Notes: generated by a model not told the origin, from the letters alone. 64,000 nt of DNA from Allomuricauda sp. M10 (GCF_020782875.1 NZ_JAJGBN010000005.1:62001-126000), one strand, 5' to 3'; shown: positions 7,746 to 18,746, counted from the stretch's first letter. Numbers and translations are program-made.

Positions 7746-10301
7746 TTAATTTTCCGTTTCGGTAGACTTTTCAGCTTTTTTGATTTTGATGGTAAGCTCT
7801 TCTTTTTGCTCGTCAAGATCCATGAAAATGCTGTCACCTTCTTCCAGTTTGGAGTTTACGATTTCCTCTGCCAAAGTATCCTCAATATACTTTTGGATGG
7901 CTCTTTTTAGAGGACGTGCACCATACTGTTTGTCGAATCCTTTTTCAGCGATATAGTCTTTGGCCTTATCAGAAAGTTTAAGGTCATAGCCAATTTCCTT
8001 GATCCTTCCATAGAGTTTGTTCAACTCAATATCAATGATCTTATGGATGTCCTCCCTTTCAAGGGAATTGAACATTACCACATCATCTATCCTATTCAGG
8101 AATTCAGGTGCGAAGGCCTTTTTCAGGGCGTTTTCAATCACACTTTTTTGATGGGTATCAACTTGTGCCTGTTTGGCAGAAGTGCCAAAACCAACACCTT
8201 GTCCAAAGTCCTTTATTTGGCGTGCCCCAATGTTGGAGGTCATGATGATAATGGTGTTCCTAAAATCGATCTTGCGACCAAGACTGTCGGTCAAGAAACC
8301 ATCGTCAAGCACTTGCAACAACATGTTGAACACATCTGGGTGCGCTTTTTCAACCTCGTCCAACAACACTACGGAATAAGGCTTGCGTCGCACTTTTTCG
8401 GTCAATTGTCCGCCTTCTTCATACCCAACGTATCCTGGAGGTGCTCCTACCAATCTTGAAATGGCGAATTTTTCCATGTATTCGCTCATATCGATACGGA
8501 TAAGGGCATCTTCTGAATCAAAAAGTTCCTTGGCCAGAATTTTGGCCAACTGGGTTTTTCCAACCCCGGTCTGACCCAAAAAGATGAATGATCCAATGGG
8601 TTTGTTGGGGTCCTTTAAACCGGCCCTGTTTCTTTGGATGGCTTTGGCCACTTTGGCCACTGCTTCATCCTGACCGATTACGAAACCTTTGATCAAATCG
8701 GGTAACTTGGCCAATTTGTTGCTTTCAGTCTGGGCTATTCTGTTCACGGGGATGCCGCTCATCATGGAAACCACATCGGCCACATTGTCCTCTGTTACGG
8801 TTTCCCTATGCAATTTGCTTTCTTCTTCCCAACGCTCCTGGGCCGTAGCCAAATCTTTTTCAAGGCGTTTTTCATCGTCACGCAACTTGGCGGCTTCTTC
8901 GTATTTCTGTTTTTTAACAACGCTGTTTTTTAGTTCACGAACATCTTCCAACTGACTTTCCAGCTCCAAGATCTGTTTGGGAACGTCCATATTCACGATG
9001 TGTACACGGGAACCTGCTTCATCCAGGGCATCAATGGCCTTGTCCGGCAAGAATCTGTCCGTCATGTACCTGTTCGTCAATTTCACGCATGCCATTATGG
9101 CTTCATCCGTGTAATAAACGTTGTGGTGATCTTCGTACTTGGCTTTGATGTTCATCAAAATTTCAATGGTTTCCTCAACAGAAGTTGGCTCTACCATGAC
9201 CTTTTGGAAACGACGTTCCAAAGCACCGTCTTTTTCAATGTATTGTCTGTATTCGTCAAGGGTAGTGGCACCAATACATTGGATTTCTCCCCTTGCCAAA
9301 GCGGGTTTGAACATGTTCGATGCATCCAAACTTCCCGTGGCGCCACCGGCACCAACAATGGTGTGGATCTCATCAATGAAAAGAATGATGTCATCGTTCT
9401 TCTCCAACTCGTTCATCACGGCCTTCATACGCTCTTCAAACTGACCACGATATTTGGTTCCTGCCACCAAAGAGGCAAGATCCAAGGTCACCACCCGTTT
9501 GTTATACAGGATTCGGGATACTTTTTTGTTGATGATGCGCAACGCCAAACCTTCGGCAATGGCACTTTTGCCAACACCTGGTTCCCCGATCAACAATGGG
9601 TTGTTCTTTTTCCTTCGACTTAAGATCTGGGAAACACGTTCAATTTCCTTCTCACGACCCACAACAGGGTCCAATTTGTTTTCCTCGGCCAATTTGGTCA
9701 AATCTCTTCCGAAGTTGTCCAAAACCGGGGTCTTGGATTTTTTGTTTCCTTTTTGGGCGGAACCTGAGCCAAAAGCGCTGTCCTTGCCCTCACCCAAGTC
9801 GTCTGAATCCCCGGAAAAGGATTCAGCTTGTGGGGAATCTACATAATCGTCGTCGCTAGTGATCATCGATTTGAATTGTTCTTTTACATTATCATAGTCC
9901 ACTTTCAACTTGTGCAGAAGTTTGGTAGTGGGATCGTTCTCGTTTCTGAGGATGCAGAGTAAAAGGTGCGCGGTATTGATGGAAGAGCTTTGGAAAAGCT
10001 TCGCCTCAAGGAAGGTTGTTTTTAGGGCGCGTTCTGCTTGTCGGGTAAGGTGCAGGTTCTTTTTGTCTTTCTGCATCGTGCCCGAATTTGGATTGGCGGG
10101 ACTCAGGATCTCCACCTTACGGCGAAGGTGTTCCAGGTCCACATCCAGTGCGTCCAATATGCTAATGGCCTTGCCATTTCCATCTCTTAAAAGACCCAGC
10201 ATCAGGTGTTCCGTTCCAATAAAATCGTGCCCCAATCTTAGGGCCTCCTCCTTGCTGTATGCTATAACGTCTTTTACTCTGGGGGAAAAATTGTCGTCCA
10301 T
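7746..10301 (-). CDS. clpC: ATP-dependent Clp protease ATP-binding subunit ClpC
   Basis: An 851-residue class I Clp/Hsp100 unfoldase. It has an N-terminal double Clp-N repeat (about 1-140), a first AAA+ domain with GEPGVGKSAIAEG, a central UVR/coiled-coil segment (LRDDEKRLEKDL) diagnostic of ClpC, and a second AAA+ domain with GQTGVGKTQLAK. It feeds unfolded proteins to ClpP. The frame is open six codons further upstream, but MDDNFSPRVKDVI at 10301 matches the family start. It is divergently arranged with gyrA across about 260 nt. Confidence 0.96.
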   Translation of the reverse strand: MDDNFSPRVKDVIAYSKEEALRLGHDFIGTEHLMLGLLRDGNGKAISILDALDVDLEHLRRKVEILSPANPNSGTMQKDKKNLHLTRQAERALKTTFLEAKLFQSSSINTAHLLLCILRNENDPTTKLLHKLKVDYDNVKEQFKSMITSDDDYVDSPQAESFSGDSDDLGEGKDSAFGSGSAQKGNKKSKTPVLDNFGRDLTKLAEENKLDPVVGREKEIERVSQILSRRKKNNPLLIGEPGVGKSAIAEGLALRIINKKVSRILYNKRVVTLDLASLVAGTKYRGQFEERMKAVMNELEKNDDIILFIDEIHTIVGAGGATGSLDASNMFKPALARGEIQCIGATTLDEYRQYIEKDGALERRFQKVMVEPTSVEETIEILMNIKAKYEDHHNVYYTDEAIMACVKLTNRYMTDRFLPDKAIDALDEAGSRVHIVNMDVPKQILELESQLEDVRELKNSVVKKQKYEEAAKLRDDEKRLEKDLATAQERWEEESKLHRETVTEDNVADVVSMMSGIPVNRIAQTESNKLAKLPDLIKGFVIGQDEAVAKVAKAIQRNRAGLKDPNKPIGSFIFLGQTGVGKTQLAKILAKELFDSEDALIRIDMSEYMEKFAISRLVGAPPGYVGYEEGGQLTEKVRRKPYSVVLLDEVEKAHPDVFNMLLQVLDDGFLTDSLGRKIDFRNTIIIMTSNIGARQIKDFGQGVGFGTSAKQAQVDTHQKSVIENALKKAFAPEFLNRIDDVVMFNSLEREDIHKIIDIELNKLYGRIKEIGYDLKLSDKAKDYIAEKGFDKQYGARPLKRAIQKYIEDTLAEEIVNSKLEEGDSIFMDLDEQKEELTIKIKKAEKSTETEN

Positions 10302-10562
10302 ACGTTTCTTTTTCAGCAATTAAAATTAATAAAAGTATTGTTACCGTGGTCAAATACCGTACCCATATTCGATAAACTAGTGGTAAATGTCGGAATAAAG
10401 GTGATTTTTTTACTTGTTTAACAAAGCTTTACCATACAATTGGGAACTAGGGTCAAATGTTGATAATTTTTTTAATAAAGTAAGCGCAAAGCGGTATGAA
10501 AGCTGCTATTTTCTGTATATTGCCATGATATTTTAACCACAAAAAAACAATAAGATTTTAGC

Positions 10563-13091
10563 ATGGCGGAAGGAGAAAAGTTAATTCCTATCAACATTGA
10601 GGATGAGATGAAATCTGCCTACATCGATTACTCGATGTCGGTCATTGTGTCACGTGCCCTGCCAGATGTTCGTGATGGCTTGAAACCGGTTCACCGTAGA
10701 GTGCTCTTCGGAATGCACGAACTGGGAGTAAGGTCTACAAGTGCCCATAAAAAATCTGCCCGTATCGTTGGGGAGGTTTTGGGTAAATACCACCCACACG
10801 GTGATACCTCTGTTTATGATACCATGGTTCGTATGGCCCAAGAATGGAGCCTAAGGTACATGTTGGTGGATGGACAGGGTAACTTTGGTTCCGTGGATGG
10901 GGACAGTCCCGCGGCCATGCGTTATACCGAGGCCAGAATGCGGAAGATCGCCGACGAGATGTTGGCAGATATTGACAAAGAAACCGTAGATCATCAGTTT
11001 AATTTTGATGATACACTTCAGGAACCTACCGTGTTGCCTACCCGTATCCCAAACCTTTTGGTGAACGGTGCTTCCGGAATTGCTGTGGGTATGGCTACCA
11101 ATATGCCGCCCCACAACCTTTCTGAAGTGGTGGACGGTACCATTGCCTATATTGATAATCCCGAAGTGGAAATTGATGAACTGATCAAACACATCAAAGC
11201 TCCCGATTTCCCAACAGGTGGAATCATTTATGGCTATGATGGTGTGAAGGAAGCGTTCCATACCGGTAGAGGTAGAGTGGTCATGCGTGCTAAAGCTACT
11301 TTTGAAGAGGTTCAAGGTAGGGAGTGCATCATTGTGACCGAAATTCCTTATCAGGTGAACAAGGCCGATATGATCAAAAAGACGGCCGATCTTGTCAACG
11401 AAAAGAAAATTGAAGGTATTGCGTCCATCCGTGACGAATCGGATAGGAAAGGTATGCGGATCGTGTACATCCTAAAGCGTGATGCCATTCCAAATATCGT
11501 ACTGAATACCCTTTACAAATACACGGCGCTTCAATCTTCGTTCAGTGTTAATAACATTGCATTGGTCAATGGTAGACCACAATTGCTGAACCTGAAGGAG
11601 ATCATCCACCATTTTGTGGAGCACAGACATGAAGTTGTGGTTCGTAGGACAACTTACGAATTGAGGAAAGCCGAAGAAAGGGAACACATCCTTCAAGGTT
11701 TGATCATCGCCTCCGATAACATCGATGAGGTGATCGCTATCATCAGGGCTTCCTCCAATGTGGACGAAGCACGTAACAATTTGATGGAACGATTCAAACT
11801 TTCCGAAATCCAGGCAAAGGCCATTGTGGAGATGCGTTTGCGTCAACTTACTGGATTGGAGCAGGATAAGCTGCGTGAGGAATATGAAGAATTGTTGAAA
11901 ACCATTGAAGACTTGAAGGACATCCTCGACAAAAAAGAGCGTAGGATGCAGATCATTAAGGATGAGTTGGCCGAGGTAAAGGATAAATACGGTGATGAAA
12001 GAAGATCCGAAATCAATTATGCCGGGGGCGACCTTAGCATTGAGGACATGATCCCGGATGAACAAGTGGTCATCACTATATCCCATGCCGGATACATCAA
12101 AAGAACGCCATTGACCGAATACAAGACCCAGAATAGGGGAGGTGTTGGTCAAAAGGCATCCTCTACGCGTAATGAGGACTTCTTGGAGCATCTTTTTGTG
12201 GGGACCAATCACCAATACATGCTGTTCTTTACCCAAAACGGAAAATGTTTCTGGATGAGGGTCTATGAAATTCCTGAAGGAAGCCGTACTTCTAAAGGAA
12301 GGGCAATCCAAAACCTGATCAATATGGAAACGGACGATAAGGTGAAAGCCTTTATCTGTACCCAAGACCTTAAGGATGAGGATTATGTGAACAGTCATTA
12401 TGTGATCATGGCCACCAAAAAAGGAGTGGTGAAGAAAACTTCCTTGGAGCAATATTCCAGACCACGTCAAAATGGTATCAATGCCATTACAGTAAGGGAT
12501 GGAGATGAGCTGCTAGAGGCCAAATTGACCACTGGTGCCAGCCAAATATTCTTGGGATTGAAATCCGGGAAGGCCATCCGTTTTGAGGAAAGCAAGACCC
12601 GTCCAATGGGTAGAAGTGCTTCCGGAGTGCGTGGTATCACCTTGGCGGATGACAACGATGAGGTAATCGGTATGGTGTCCGTTCATAACTTGGAAGACGA
12701 TATTTTGGTCGTTTCCGAGAACGGTTATGGCAAACGTTCCAACATGGACGATTATAGGATCACGAATAGAGGTGGAAAAGGGGTGAAGACCATTTCCATC
12801 ACCGAAAAAACTGGAGGTCTTGTAGCCATCAAAAACGTAACCGATACCGATGATTTGATGATCATCAATAAATCCGGTATTGCCATCAGGATGAGCGTGG
12901 AAGACCTGAGGGTTATGGGGCGTGCCACACAGGGTGTGCGACTCATCAACCTCAAAGGGGGAGATTCCATTGCTGCTGTGGCCAAAGTGATGAAAGAAGA
13001 CGAGGCCATGGACGACGCCAGCATCTTGGATATTGAGGTGAAGGGAGAAGATGGCACGGCTATTGAAGGAGAAACCGAAAACAATGAATAA
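10563..13091 (+). CDS. gyrA: DNA gyrase subunit A
   Basis: An 842-residue type II topoisomerase subunit that breaks and rejoins DNA. The catalytic tyrosine is Y121 ([10 protein letters not shown]). The quinolone-determining region reads [11 protein letters not shown], so threonine occupies the position of E. coli Ser83; the residue is seen, but no resistance claim can be made because several species carry Thr naturally. The C-terminal pinwheel repeats ([28 protein letters not shown]) are visible. The acidic tail is typical of Bacteroidota. Confidence 0.97.
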   Translation: MAEGEKLIPINIEDEMKSAYIDYSMSVIVSRALPDVRDGLKPVHRRVLFGMHELGVRSTSAHKKSARIVGEVLGKYHPHGDTSVYDTMVRMAQEWSLRYMLVDGQGNFGSVDGDSPAAMRYTEARMRKIADEMLADIDKETVDHQFNFDDTLQEPTVLPTRIPNLLVNGASGIAVGMATNMPPHNLSEVVDGTIAYIDNPEVEIDELIKHIKAPDFPTGGIIYGYDGVKEAFHTGRGRVVMRAKATFEEVQGRECIIVTEIPYQVNKADMIKKTADLVNEKKIEGIASIRDESDRKGMRIVYILKRDAIPNIVLNTLYKYTALQSSFSVNNIALVNGRPQLLNLKEIIHHFVEHRHEVVVRRTTYELRKAEEREHILQGLIIASDNIDEVIAIIRASSNVDEARNNLMERFKLSEIQAKAIVEMRLRQLTGLEQDKLREEYEELLKTIEDLKDILDKKERRMQIIKDELAEVKDKYGDERRSEINYAGGDLSIEDMIPDEQVVITISHAGYIKRTPLTEYKTQNRGGVGQKASSTRNEDFLEHLFVGTNHQYMLFFTQNGKCFWMRVYEIPEGSRTSKGRAIQNLINMETDDKVKAFICTQDLKDEDYVNSHYVIMATKKGVVKKTSLEQYSRPRQNGINAITVRDGDELLEAKLTTGASQIFLGLKSGKAIRFEESKTRPMGRSASGVRGITLADDNDEVIGMVSVHNLEDDILVVSENGYGKRSNMDDYRITNRGGKGVKTISITEKTGGLVAIKNVTDTDDLMIINKSGIAIRMSVEDLRVMGRATQGVRLINLKGGDSIAAVAKVMKEDEAMDDASILDIEVKGEDGTAIEGETENNE

Positions 13092-13122
13092 TCGATAAAC
13101 ACTAAATAATTATTTTTTTGAC

Positions 13123-14385
13123 ATGAAGACTAAAGTTTTGATATTACTTGCCATAGGGATTTCAACGATGGGATTTGCCCAGAAGGATGAGATCAAGGCA
13201 GCGGAAAAGGCCATGAAAAGTGGAGACGCTGCAGGTGCGTTGGCTGCACTTCAAGGCGCTTCCTCAACCATTGGTTCCGCCGATGACAAAACCCAGGCAC
13301 AGTATTATGCCGATTTGGGTAATGCGAATTACGATTTGGCCCAAAAAGGAGATGCTTCCAAATTTAAAGATGCATTGGATGCATACAACAAAGTAATTTC
13401 CATTGAAGAAGCTAGTGGAAAACCTAAATACACTTCGGTGGCCAAGGAAAAAATGGCTCAAATGACCGCCGATTTGGTCAATGCAGCTGTGGATGATAAC
13501 AACAATCAGAGATATGCCGAAGCTGCAAGTAAGTTGTACATGAGCTACAAACTTAGCCCACAAGACACTGTCTACTTGTACTATGCTGCAAGCAGTGCAG
13601 TAAATGGAAGAGAGTATGAGAAAGCCTTGGAATACTACAATGAGCTAAAGGATGTGAACTACGATGGTAGCGATGTTACCTATACCGCAGTGAACATTGA
13701 GTCTGGTGAAACTGAAACCATGGATAAAGGTACCCGTGACCTTTATGTTAAGGCAGGAACCCACAAAGATCCAAAGGATGAGAAAAGTCCTTCCAAAAAA
13801 CCTGAGATTGTTAAGAACATCGCGTTGATCTACCAACAGTTGGGTGAAAATGAAAAAGCTTTGGAAGCTTATACGGATGCAAGGGCCGAAAGTCCGGACG
13901 ATGTAAACTTGGTTTTAGGAGAAGCCAACCTTTACTATACTTTGGGTGATAAGGAAAAGTTTAAAGCATTGATGGCCGAAGCTTCTAACATGGCCCCTGA
14001 CAATCCAGATTTGTTGTACAACATCGGGGTAATCAATATGGAGCAAGGGAACTTGGAAGATGCAAGGGCGGCATACAAGAAAACGCTAACCATAGATCCT
14101 GGTTACATCAATGCCCTTTTGAACCTATCCACTACCTACATCAATGAAGGTAACGGGTTGATCGATGAGATGAACTCTTTGGGATCTTCTAAGGCAGATA
14201 TCGCCAAATACGATCAACTTAAAGAGAAAAAGGACAGCTTGTTCAGGGAAGGAGCCACAGTGTTGGAAGATGCCCTAAAATCCAATCCAGATAACCAAAG
14301 TGTTCTTACCCAGCTGAAGAACATCTATGGTGCTTTGGGAGATACCGAAAACTTTATGAGAATTAAAAAGTTATTGGGAGAATAA
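13123..14385 (+). CDS. Exported tetratricopeptide-repeat protein
   Basis: A 420-residue protein with a signal peptide (MKTKVLILLAIGISTMGFAQ, cleavage after about 19) followed by TPR-like helices. Clear repeats are EKALEAYTDARAESPDD, DLLYNIGVINMEQGNLEDARAAYKKTLTIDP and YINALLNLSTTY. It lies 31 nt after gyrA and ends before a strong terminator, so co-transcription with gyrA is plausible. Probably periplasmic; no partner or specific role can be assigned. Confidence 0.85.
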   Translation: MKTKVLILLAIGISTMGFAQKDEIKAAEKAMKSGDAAGALAALQGASSTIGSADDKTQAQYYADLGNANYDLAQKGDASKFKDALDAYNKVISIEEASGKPKYTSVAKEKMAQMTADLVNAAVDDNNNQRYAEAASKLYMSYKLSPQDTVYLYYAASSAVNGREYEKALEYYNELKDVNYDGSDVTYTAVNIESGETETMDKGTRDLYVKAGTHKDPKDEKSPSKKPEIVKNIALIYQQLGENEKALEAYTDARAESPDDVNLVLGEANLYYTLGDKEKFKALMAEASNMAPDNPDLLYNIGVINMEQGNLEDARAAYKKTLTIDPGYINALLNLSTTYINEGNGLIDEMNSLGSSKADIAKYDQLKEKKDSLFREGATVLEDALKSNPDNQSVLTQLKNIYGALGDTENFMRIKKLLGE

Positions 14386-14401
14386 TCCAATTCAAACCAA
14401 T

Positions 14402-14433
14402 AAAAAAGGGGCCGAAAGTCGGCCCCTTTTTTT
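14402..14433. terminator. Bidirectional terminator
   Basis: An 8-bp stem GGGGCCGA/TCGGCCCC (14408-14415 with 14419-14426) with a 3-nt loop is flanked by A6 on the left and T7 on the right. It serves the TPR gene from the left and the converging NlpC/P60-like gene from the right. Confidence 0.9.
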
Positions 14434-15184
14434 ATAGGATTTTTTTAATGACCCTTAATTTGTGGGTGTACAGTTTTTCTTCCGTATTGAAGATTCCTGT
14501 ATGGTCTATCCGATCGATCCTAACATGACCGTTCACATGGATGATGTAGTTATCCTTCAAAATAATCCCTACATGATCGATAACGCCATCATTGTTATCA
14601 AAAAAAGCAAGATCACCGGGTTCGCTTTCTTCAATAAAGCTAAGTGGTTCCCCTTGTTTGGATTGCGATGCAGCGGTTCGCTCCAAAACATATCCATTGA
14701 TTTTGTAGACCATTTGTGTCAATCCGGAGGCATCTATGCCGAAAGGAGTCTTTCCGCCGGGAAGAAATGGTGCTTTCAAATACAAAAAGGCAGTATCAAC
14801 CAAGCAATCTTTACTTTTCTGTCCTTCAAAAATATGTCCCTCGAAGGTATGATTCAAAAGGGAAGATGTTTCAGCCATGGAACCTAACAAAATAGGCAAC
14901 AACATGCCATCAGGAGTGCAGATATGGGAAATGACATCCGAAGAAATCTTTAAGGAAGGATTTTGATGAATCTCTTCGTAAACTTCTTCAGAAACCAAAA
15001 CAATTTGGTTGTTGGCGACCCAACCTTCAAAATTATCAAACCCCCCACGAATCCTGCTCCATTTTTTCCGACTCTCCAGCACTTTAAAATGCTCTCCATA
15101 AAGCAACTGGGAGGTCATTTCGGTACCATCATCCGGATTTGTTCTAATGGGAACAATGCTCAGTGGGCAAATTCCATACTGCAT
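14432..15184 (-). CDS. NlpC/P60 (C40) family protein lacking the catalytic cysteine
   Basis: A 250-residue protein with an N-terminal bacterial SH3 domain (about 1-66) and a C-terminal NlpC/P60 fold (about 130-245). Active family members cut cell-wall peptides using Cys-His-His, with Cys in a DCSG motif. Here the motif reads GIDASGLTQ: codon 152 is GCC (Ala), two substitutions from a cysteine codon, so one base error does not explain it. The histidine at 204 (IDHVGI) and residues around 216-220 are kept. There is no obvious signal peptide. Either a non-catalytic wall-binding protein or an enzyme with altered chemistry. Confidence 0.88.
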   Translation of the reverse strand: MQYGICPLSIVPIRTNPDDGTEMTSQLLYGEHFKVLESRKKWSRIRGGFDNFEGWVANNQIVLVSEEVYEEIHQNPSLKISSDVISHICTPDGMLLPILLGSMAETSSLLNHTFEGHIFEGQKSKDCLVDTAFLYLKAPFLPGGKTPFGIDASGLTQMVYKINGYVLERTAASQSKQGEPLSFIEESEPGDLAFFDNNDGVIDHVGIILKDNYIIHVNGHVRIDRIDHTGIFNTEEKLYTHKLRVIKKIL

Positions 15185-15206
15185 GTACTTACTACTAATT
15201 GAATCT

Positions 15207-16382
15207 CTAATTCCTTTTCAGGACAATTGCCGAAGCTCCACCGCCACCATTACAAATGGCCGCCGCTCCCAAAGTTGCATTGTTCTGTTCCAAAATGTTC
15301 AATAATGTAATGGTAATTCGGGCACCAGAACACCCGAGGGGATGCCCCAAGGACACGGCCCCACCGTTCACATTAACTTTGGAATCGTCCAATCCAAGAA
15401 TTTTCATGTTGGCCAAACCAACTACTGAAAACGCCTCGTTGAACTCAAAATAATCAATATCGTTTATGGAAACGCCTGCGCGGTCTAAGGCTTTTGGCAA
15501 CGCTTTCGCAGGAGCTGTAGTAAACCATTCCGGTTCGTGAGCGGCATCTGCATATCCGATGATCGTTGCCAAAGGTTTCAACCCTAGTTCAGCTGCTTTT
15601 TCCTCACTCATCAAAACTACCGCTGCTGCACCATCGTTTATGGTGGATGCATTGGCCGCCGTTACGGTTCCATCTTTAGTAAAGGCAGGTCGTAACGTTG
15701 GTATTTTGTCCAAATTTACGTTGGTGTATTCTTCGTCTTGGGTGACCAAAATCGGCTCGCCCCTGCGTTGTGGTACTTCAACAGGAACCACTTCATTATC
15801 AAATTTTCCGTTTTTCCAAGCTTCTGCTGATCTGGTATAGGATTGAACGGCAAATGCATCCTGATCTTCCCTGCTAAAATCGTATTTCACGGCACAGGCA
15901 TCTGCACAAACCCCCATGGCATTTTCATCATAGGCATCCACAAGCCCATCTTTCTGCATACCGTCCAATAAGGTTGATGGACCAAATTTGGTACTGTTTC
16001 GCAAATAAGCATAATGTGGTATCAAGCTCATATTTTCCATTCCCCCGGCCACCACGATGGAATTTTCACCCAAAGCGATGGATTGTGCCCCCTGCATAAT
16101 GGCCTTCATACCTGAAGAGCAGACTTTGTTTACAGTTGTACATGGAACGGTATTCGGTAATCCGGCAAAAATGGCGGCCTGTCTGGCTGGAGCTTGTCCG
16201 GTGCCGGCCTGGACCACATTTCCCATCAGGACTTCCTCCACCAATTCAGGTTTCAGGTTGATTTTATCCAATGCCCCTTTAATGGCCACTGCGCCAAGTT
16301 TTGGTGCTGGAATAGTGGATAGGGCACCCATAAAACTCCCAATTGGGGTTCTGGCCGTCGCTACGATCACAACTTTTTTCAT
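15207..16382 (-). CDS. Acetyl-CoA C-acetyltransferase (thiolase)
   Basis: A 391-residue thiolase that condenses two acetyl-CoA or cleaves 3-ketoacyl-CoA. The nucleophilic cysteine is C88 in NKVCSSGMKA; the histidine-bearing motif NEAFSVV and the C-terminal active-site motif CNGGGGASA are intact. Length and motifs match the biosynthetic-type (AtoB/PhaA/ThlA) branch. It lies 22 nt upstream of the C40-like gene on the same strand, so the two may share a transcript. Confidence 0.93.
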   Translation of the reverse strand: MKKVVIVATARTPIGSFMGALSTIPAPKLGAVAIKGALDKINLKPELVEEVLMGNVVQAGTGQAPARQAAIFAGLPNTVPCTTVNKVCSSGMKAIMQGAQSIALGENSIVVAGGMENMSLIPHYAYLRNSTKFGPSTLLDGMQKDGLVDAYDENAMGVCADACAVKYDFSREDQDAFAVQSYTRSAEAWKNGKFDNEVVPVEVPQRRGEPILVTQDEEYTNVNLDKIPTLRPAFTKDGTVTAANASTINDGAAAVVLMSEEKAAELGLKPLATIIGYADAAHEPEWFTTAPAKALPKALDRAGVSINDIDYFEFNEAFSVVGLANMKILGLDDSKVNVNGGAVSLGHPLGCSGARITITLLNILEQNNATLGAAAICNGGGGASAIVLKRN

Positions 16383-16494
16383 ATGTGCATTTTTACTCCT
16401 GCGAAAATACTAAATTTAAATGCAAAGCTCGAAAATAGCCGTTGTACCACTTCTTATTTATATTTTCTATTTTTGAGGTCAACAGTAATGCGTA

Positions 16495-18531
16495 ATGGGA
16501 AAAACTTTGGATAACGTGTACAGGCATCAATCTTTGGTGTACAAGTATTTTCTCTATGTGGTTTCTGTTGCCCTGATCGTTTTCTTTTTTCCAAAAGGAG
16601 GGAAGTTCAAGTACGAGTTCCAAAAGGGTAAACCTTGGCAGTATGAGAATCTGTATGCCCCCATTGATTTTTCCATCAAAAAGACACAGGAAGAAATAGC
16701 GGAGGAACAGCAATCCATCCGCAATGGCAAAACGGATTATTACACCTATGATAACGGATTGGTCGCTGAAGTAGGCCAAACCATTGAAAATGAATTGACC
16801 ACTTTCTTTCAATCAGGATCCTATACTTCTCAACAAAAGCGCATTTTATCTCAAACGGCACAAGATCTTTTGACAGAAATTTATGAATCGGGAATTTTTC
16901 AAGAAAAGCCCGAATCCAAATCTGTCATTGTAGTTAAGAACAATGAAGCCCTTCCTGTTTCACCGAATAAGTTTTTGGTCGTAGAATCGGCCAAACAATT
17001 GGTTGCTGAGCAATTTTCTGCCTTGAAGATGGTCGGTATTGCACCGGTGGTTGGAATCGTTCAGAATAATCTTAAATCCAATCTGTTGTATGAAGAGGAT
17101 TTGACCCAAAGTGCCTTGAACGATGAACTTTCAAAAATTTCATACACCCGTGGCGAAGTGGCGCAGGGTAAATTGATCATTGCCAAAGGGGAAATTGTTG
17201 AAGCAGAGGATTTTAAGATATTGAATTCATTGAAGGATGAATATGAATCGGAACTTTGGTTAGGCAATAATTATTACTTTATCCTGCTGGGTTATACCAT
17301 TTTGGTAGCTCTTGTGTTGATTATGCTATTCCTCTTTTTGAAGCGGTATCGGTACGATATTTACAGGAACAACAACAAGGTCACCTTTATCTTTTTCAAT
17401 ATCCTATTGATGGTGTTGGCCACCACGCTGATGGTGAAACATTACGAGGATTATATTTATGTGGTGCCGCTCTGTATCCTGCCCCTAATTTTAAAGAATT
17501 TCTTCGATGCCAGATTGGGCCTCTTTGCCCATGTGCTTACCGTATTGATCTTGGGATTTGTGGTGCCCAATAGTTTTGAATACATCTTTTTACAGATCAT
17601 TGCGGGTATCGTGACCATTTTAACGGCATCGGAGCTGTATAAGAGAGCCAATCTCTTCATTTCCGTGGGTCAGATTACCTTGATCTATATTATTGGATAT
17701 TTTGCCTTCCATGCGATTCATGAGGGGAATCTGGAGAATATTGAATGGGTCTTGTTTGGGGTTTTTGTACTGAATGGTCTGTTGACCCTTTTTGCACAAC
17801 CTTTGATTTATATTTTTGAAAAGATGTTCGGTCTTGTTTCCGATGTTTCCTTGTTGGAACTTTCGGATACCAACTCCAAGTTGTTGAAAGAGTTATCTGA
17901 CAAGGCTCCAGGAACCTTTCACCATTCGTTGCAAGTGGCCAATTTGGCCGAAGCGGCGGCCAATGAAATTGGGGCCAATGCCATGTTGGTTAGGGTAGGA
18001 GCACTTTATCATGATGTGGGGAAGATGGAACATCCTACCTTTTTTACCGAAAACCAGATAACGAGCGTTAATCCGCATGATGATTTGCCGCCCAAGGAAA
18101 GTGCCAAGATTATAATTGAGCATGTCATCAACGGGATTGAAATTGCAAGAAAAAATAATATTCCCGATCGTATCATCGATTTCATCCGGACGCATCACGG
18201 TACCACCTTGGTGTATTATTTTTTCAAAAAGCAACAGGAAATGGATTCCGAAGCAGATGAAGAAGATTTTAGGTATCCGGGACCTATACCTTTTTCCAGG
18301 GAAACGGCCATTTTGATGATGTCGGATGCTGTGGAGGCAGCATCCAAGAGTTTGAAGAATCCTACCTTTCCCATCATTGATGAATTTGTGGAGAAGATCG
18401 TGAAGGGTCAAATGCAGGCCAATCAGTTTTTAAATGCAAATATTACCCTGAAAGAAATAGAATTGGTGAAGAAAGTATTGAAGCAAAAGCTAACCAATAT
18501 CTATCATTTACGGGTGGAATATCCTGAATAA
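16495..18531 (+). CDS. 7TM-HD family phosphohydrolase (PgpH-like)
   Basis: A 678-residue membrane protein. One N-terminal transmembrane helix is followed by a long extracytoplasmic 7TMR-HDED region (about 50-250), then a block of seven predicted membrane helices (about 265-445) and a cytoplasmic HD domain with H-HSLQVANLAE near 473 and HDVGKM near 506. In Firmicutes this family (PgpH) degrades cyclic di-AMP; the same role here is inferred by family. It is the last protein gene before the tRNA pair. Confidence 0.88.
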   Translation: MGKTLDNVYRHQSLVYKYFLYVVSVALIVFFFPKGGKFKYEFQKGKPWQYENLYAPIDFSIKKTQEEIAEEQQSIRNGKTDYYTYDNGLVAEVGQTIENELTTFFQSGSYTSQQKRILSQTAQDLLTEIYESGIFQEKPESKSVIVVKNNEALPVSPNKFLVVESAKQLVAEQFSALKMVGIAPVVGIVQNNLKSNLLYEEDLTQSALNDELSKISYTRGEVAQGKLIIAKGEIVEAEDFKILNSLKDEYESELWLGNNYYFILLGYTILVALVLIMLFLFLKRYRYDIYRNNNKVTFIFFNILLMVLATTLMVKHYEDYIYVVPLCILPLILKNFFDARLGLFAHVLTVLILGFVVPNSFEYIFLQIIAGIVTILTASELYKRANLFISVGQITLIYIIGYFAFHAIHEGNLENIEWVLFGVFVLNGLLTLFAQPLIYIFEKMFGLVSDVSLLELSDTNSKLLKELSDKAPGTFHHSLQVANLAEAAANEIGANAMLVRVGALYHDVGKMEHPTFFTENQITSVNPHDDLPPKESAKIIIEHVINGIEIARKNNIPDRIIDFIRTHHGTTLVYYFFKKQQEMDSEADEEDFRYPGPIPFSRETAILMMSDAVEAASKSLKNPTFPIIDEFVEKIVKGQMQANQFLNANITLKEIELVKKVLKQKLTNIYHLRVEYPE

Positions 18532-18572
18532 CGGATACTTAAAAACTATTGCTCTAAAAAAATGGAAAAATA

Positions 18573-18604
18573 GTTGCGATCTTTCTTTTGAAAAGGTACA
18601 TTTG
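18573..18604 (+). promoter_or_regulatory. Promoter of the tRNA-Ser/tRNA-Pro operon
   Basis: GTTG (18573-18576) is followed after 20 nt by TACATTTG (18597-18604), an exact match to the Bacteroidota -7 element TAnnTTTG. It lies 40 nt before the mature 5' end of tRNA-Ser, with no other promoter needed for either tRNA. Confidence 0.65.
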
Positions 18605-18643
18605 CATCCGCATTTTCAGAATGCACGTTCATAAAAAGAAATA

Positions 18644-18727
18644 GGAGAGGTGCCGGAGTGGTAACGGAGCAGATTGCTAATCTGTCATCGGGTAACCGAT
18701 GCCTGGGTTCGAGTCCCAGTCTCTCCG
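18644..18727 (+). tRNA. tRNA-Ser (anticodon GCU)
   Basis: A type II tRNA with a long variable arm. The acceptor stem GGAGAGG pairs with TCTCTCC, the anticodon loop is TTGCTAA with GCT at 18676-18678, and the T arm contains GGTTCGAGTCCC. The CCA end is not encoded. Confidence 0.97.
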
Positions 18728-18746
18728 CTTTTCCTTTTAAACAGTT

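Noticed and set aside
10650-10910. Quinolone-resistance mutation in gyrA
   Set aside because: Thr at the E. coli Ser83 position is natural in several species, so resistance cannot be inferred without close relatives.
11472-12470. Long open frame of 332 codons antisense to gyrA
   Set aside because: Shadow of gyrA; histidine- and leucine-rich composition typical of antisense frames, with no start context.
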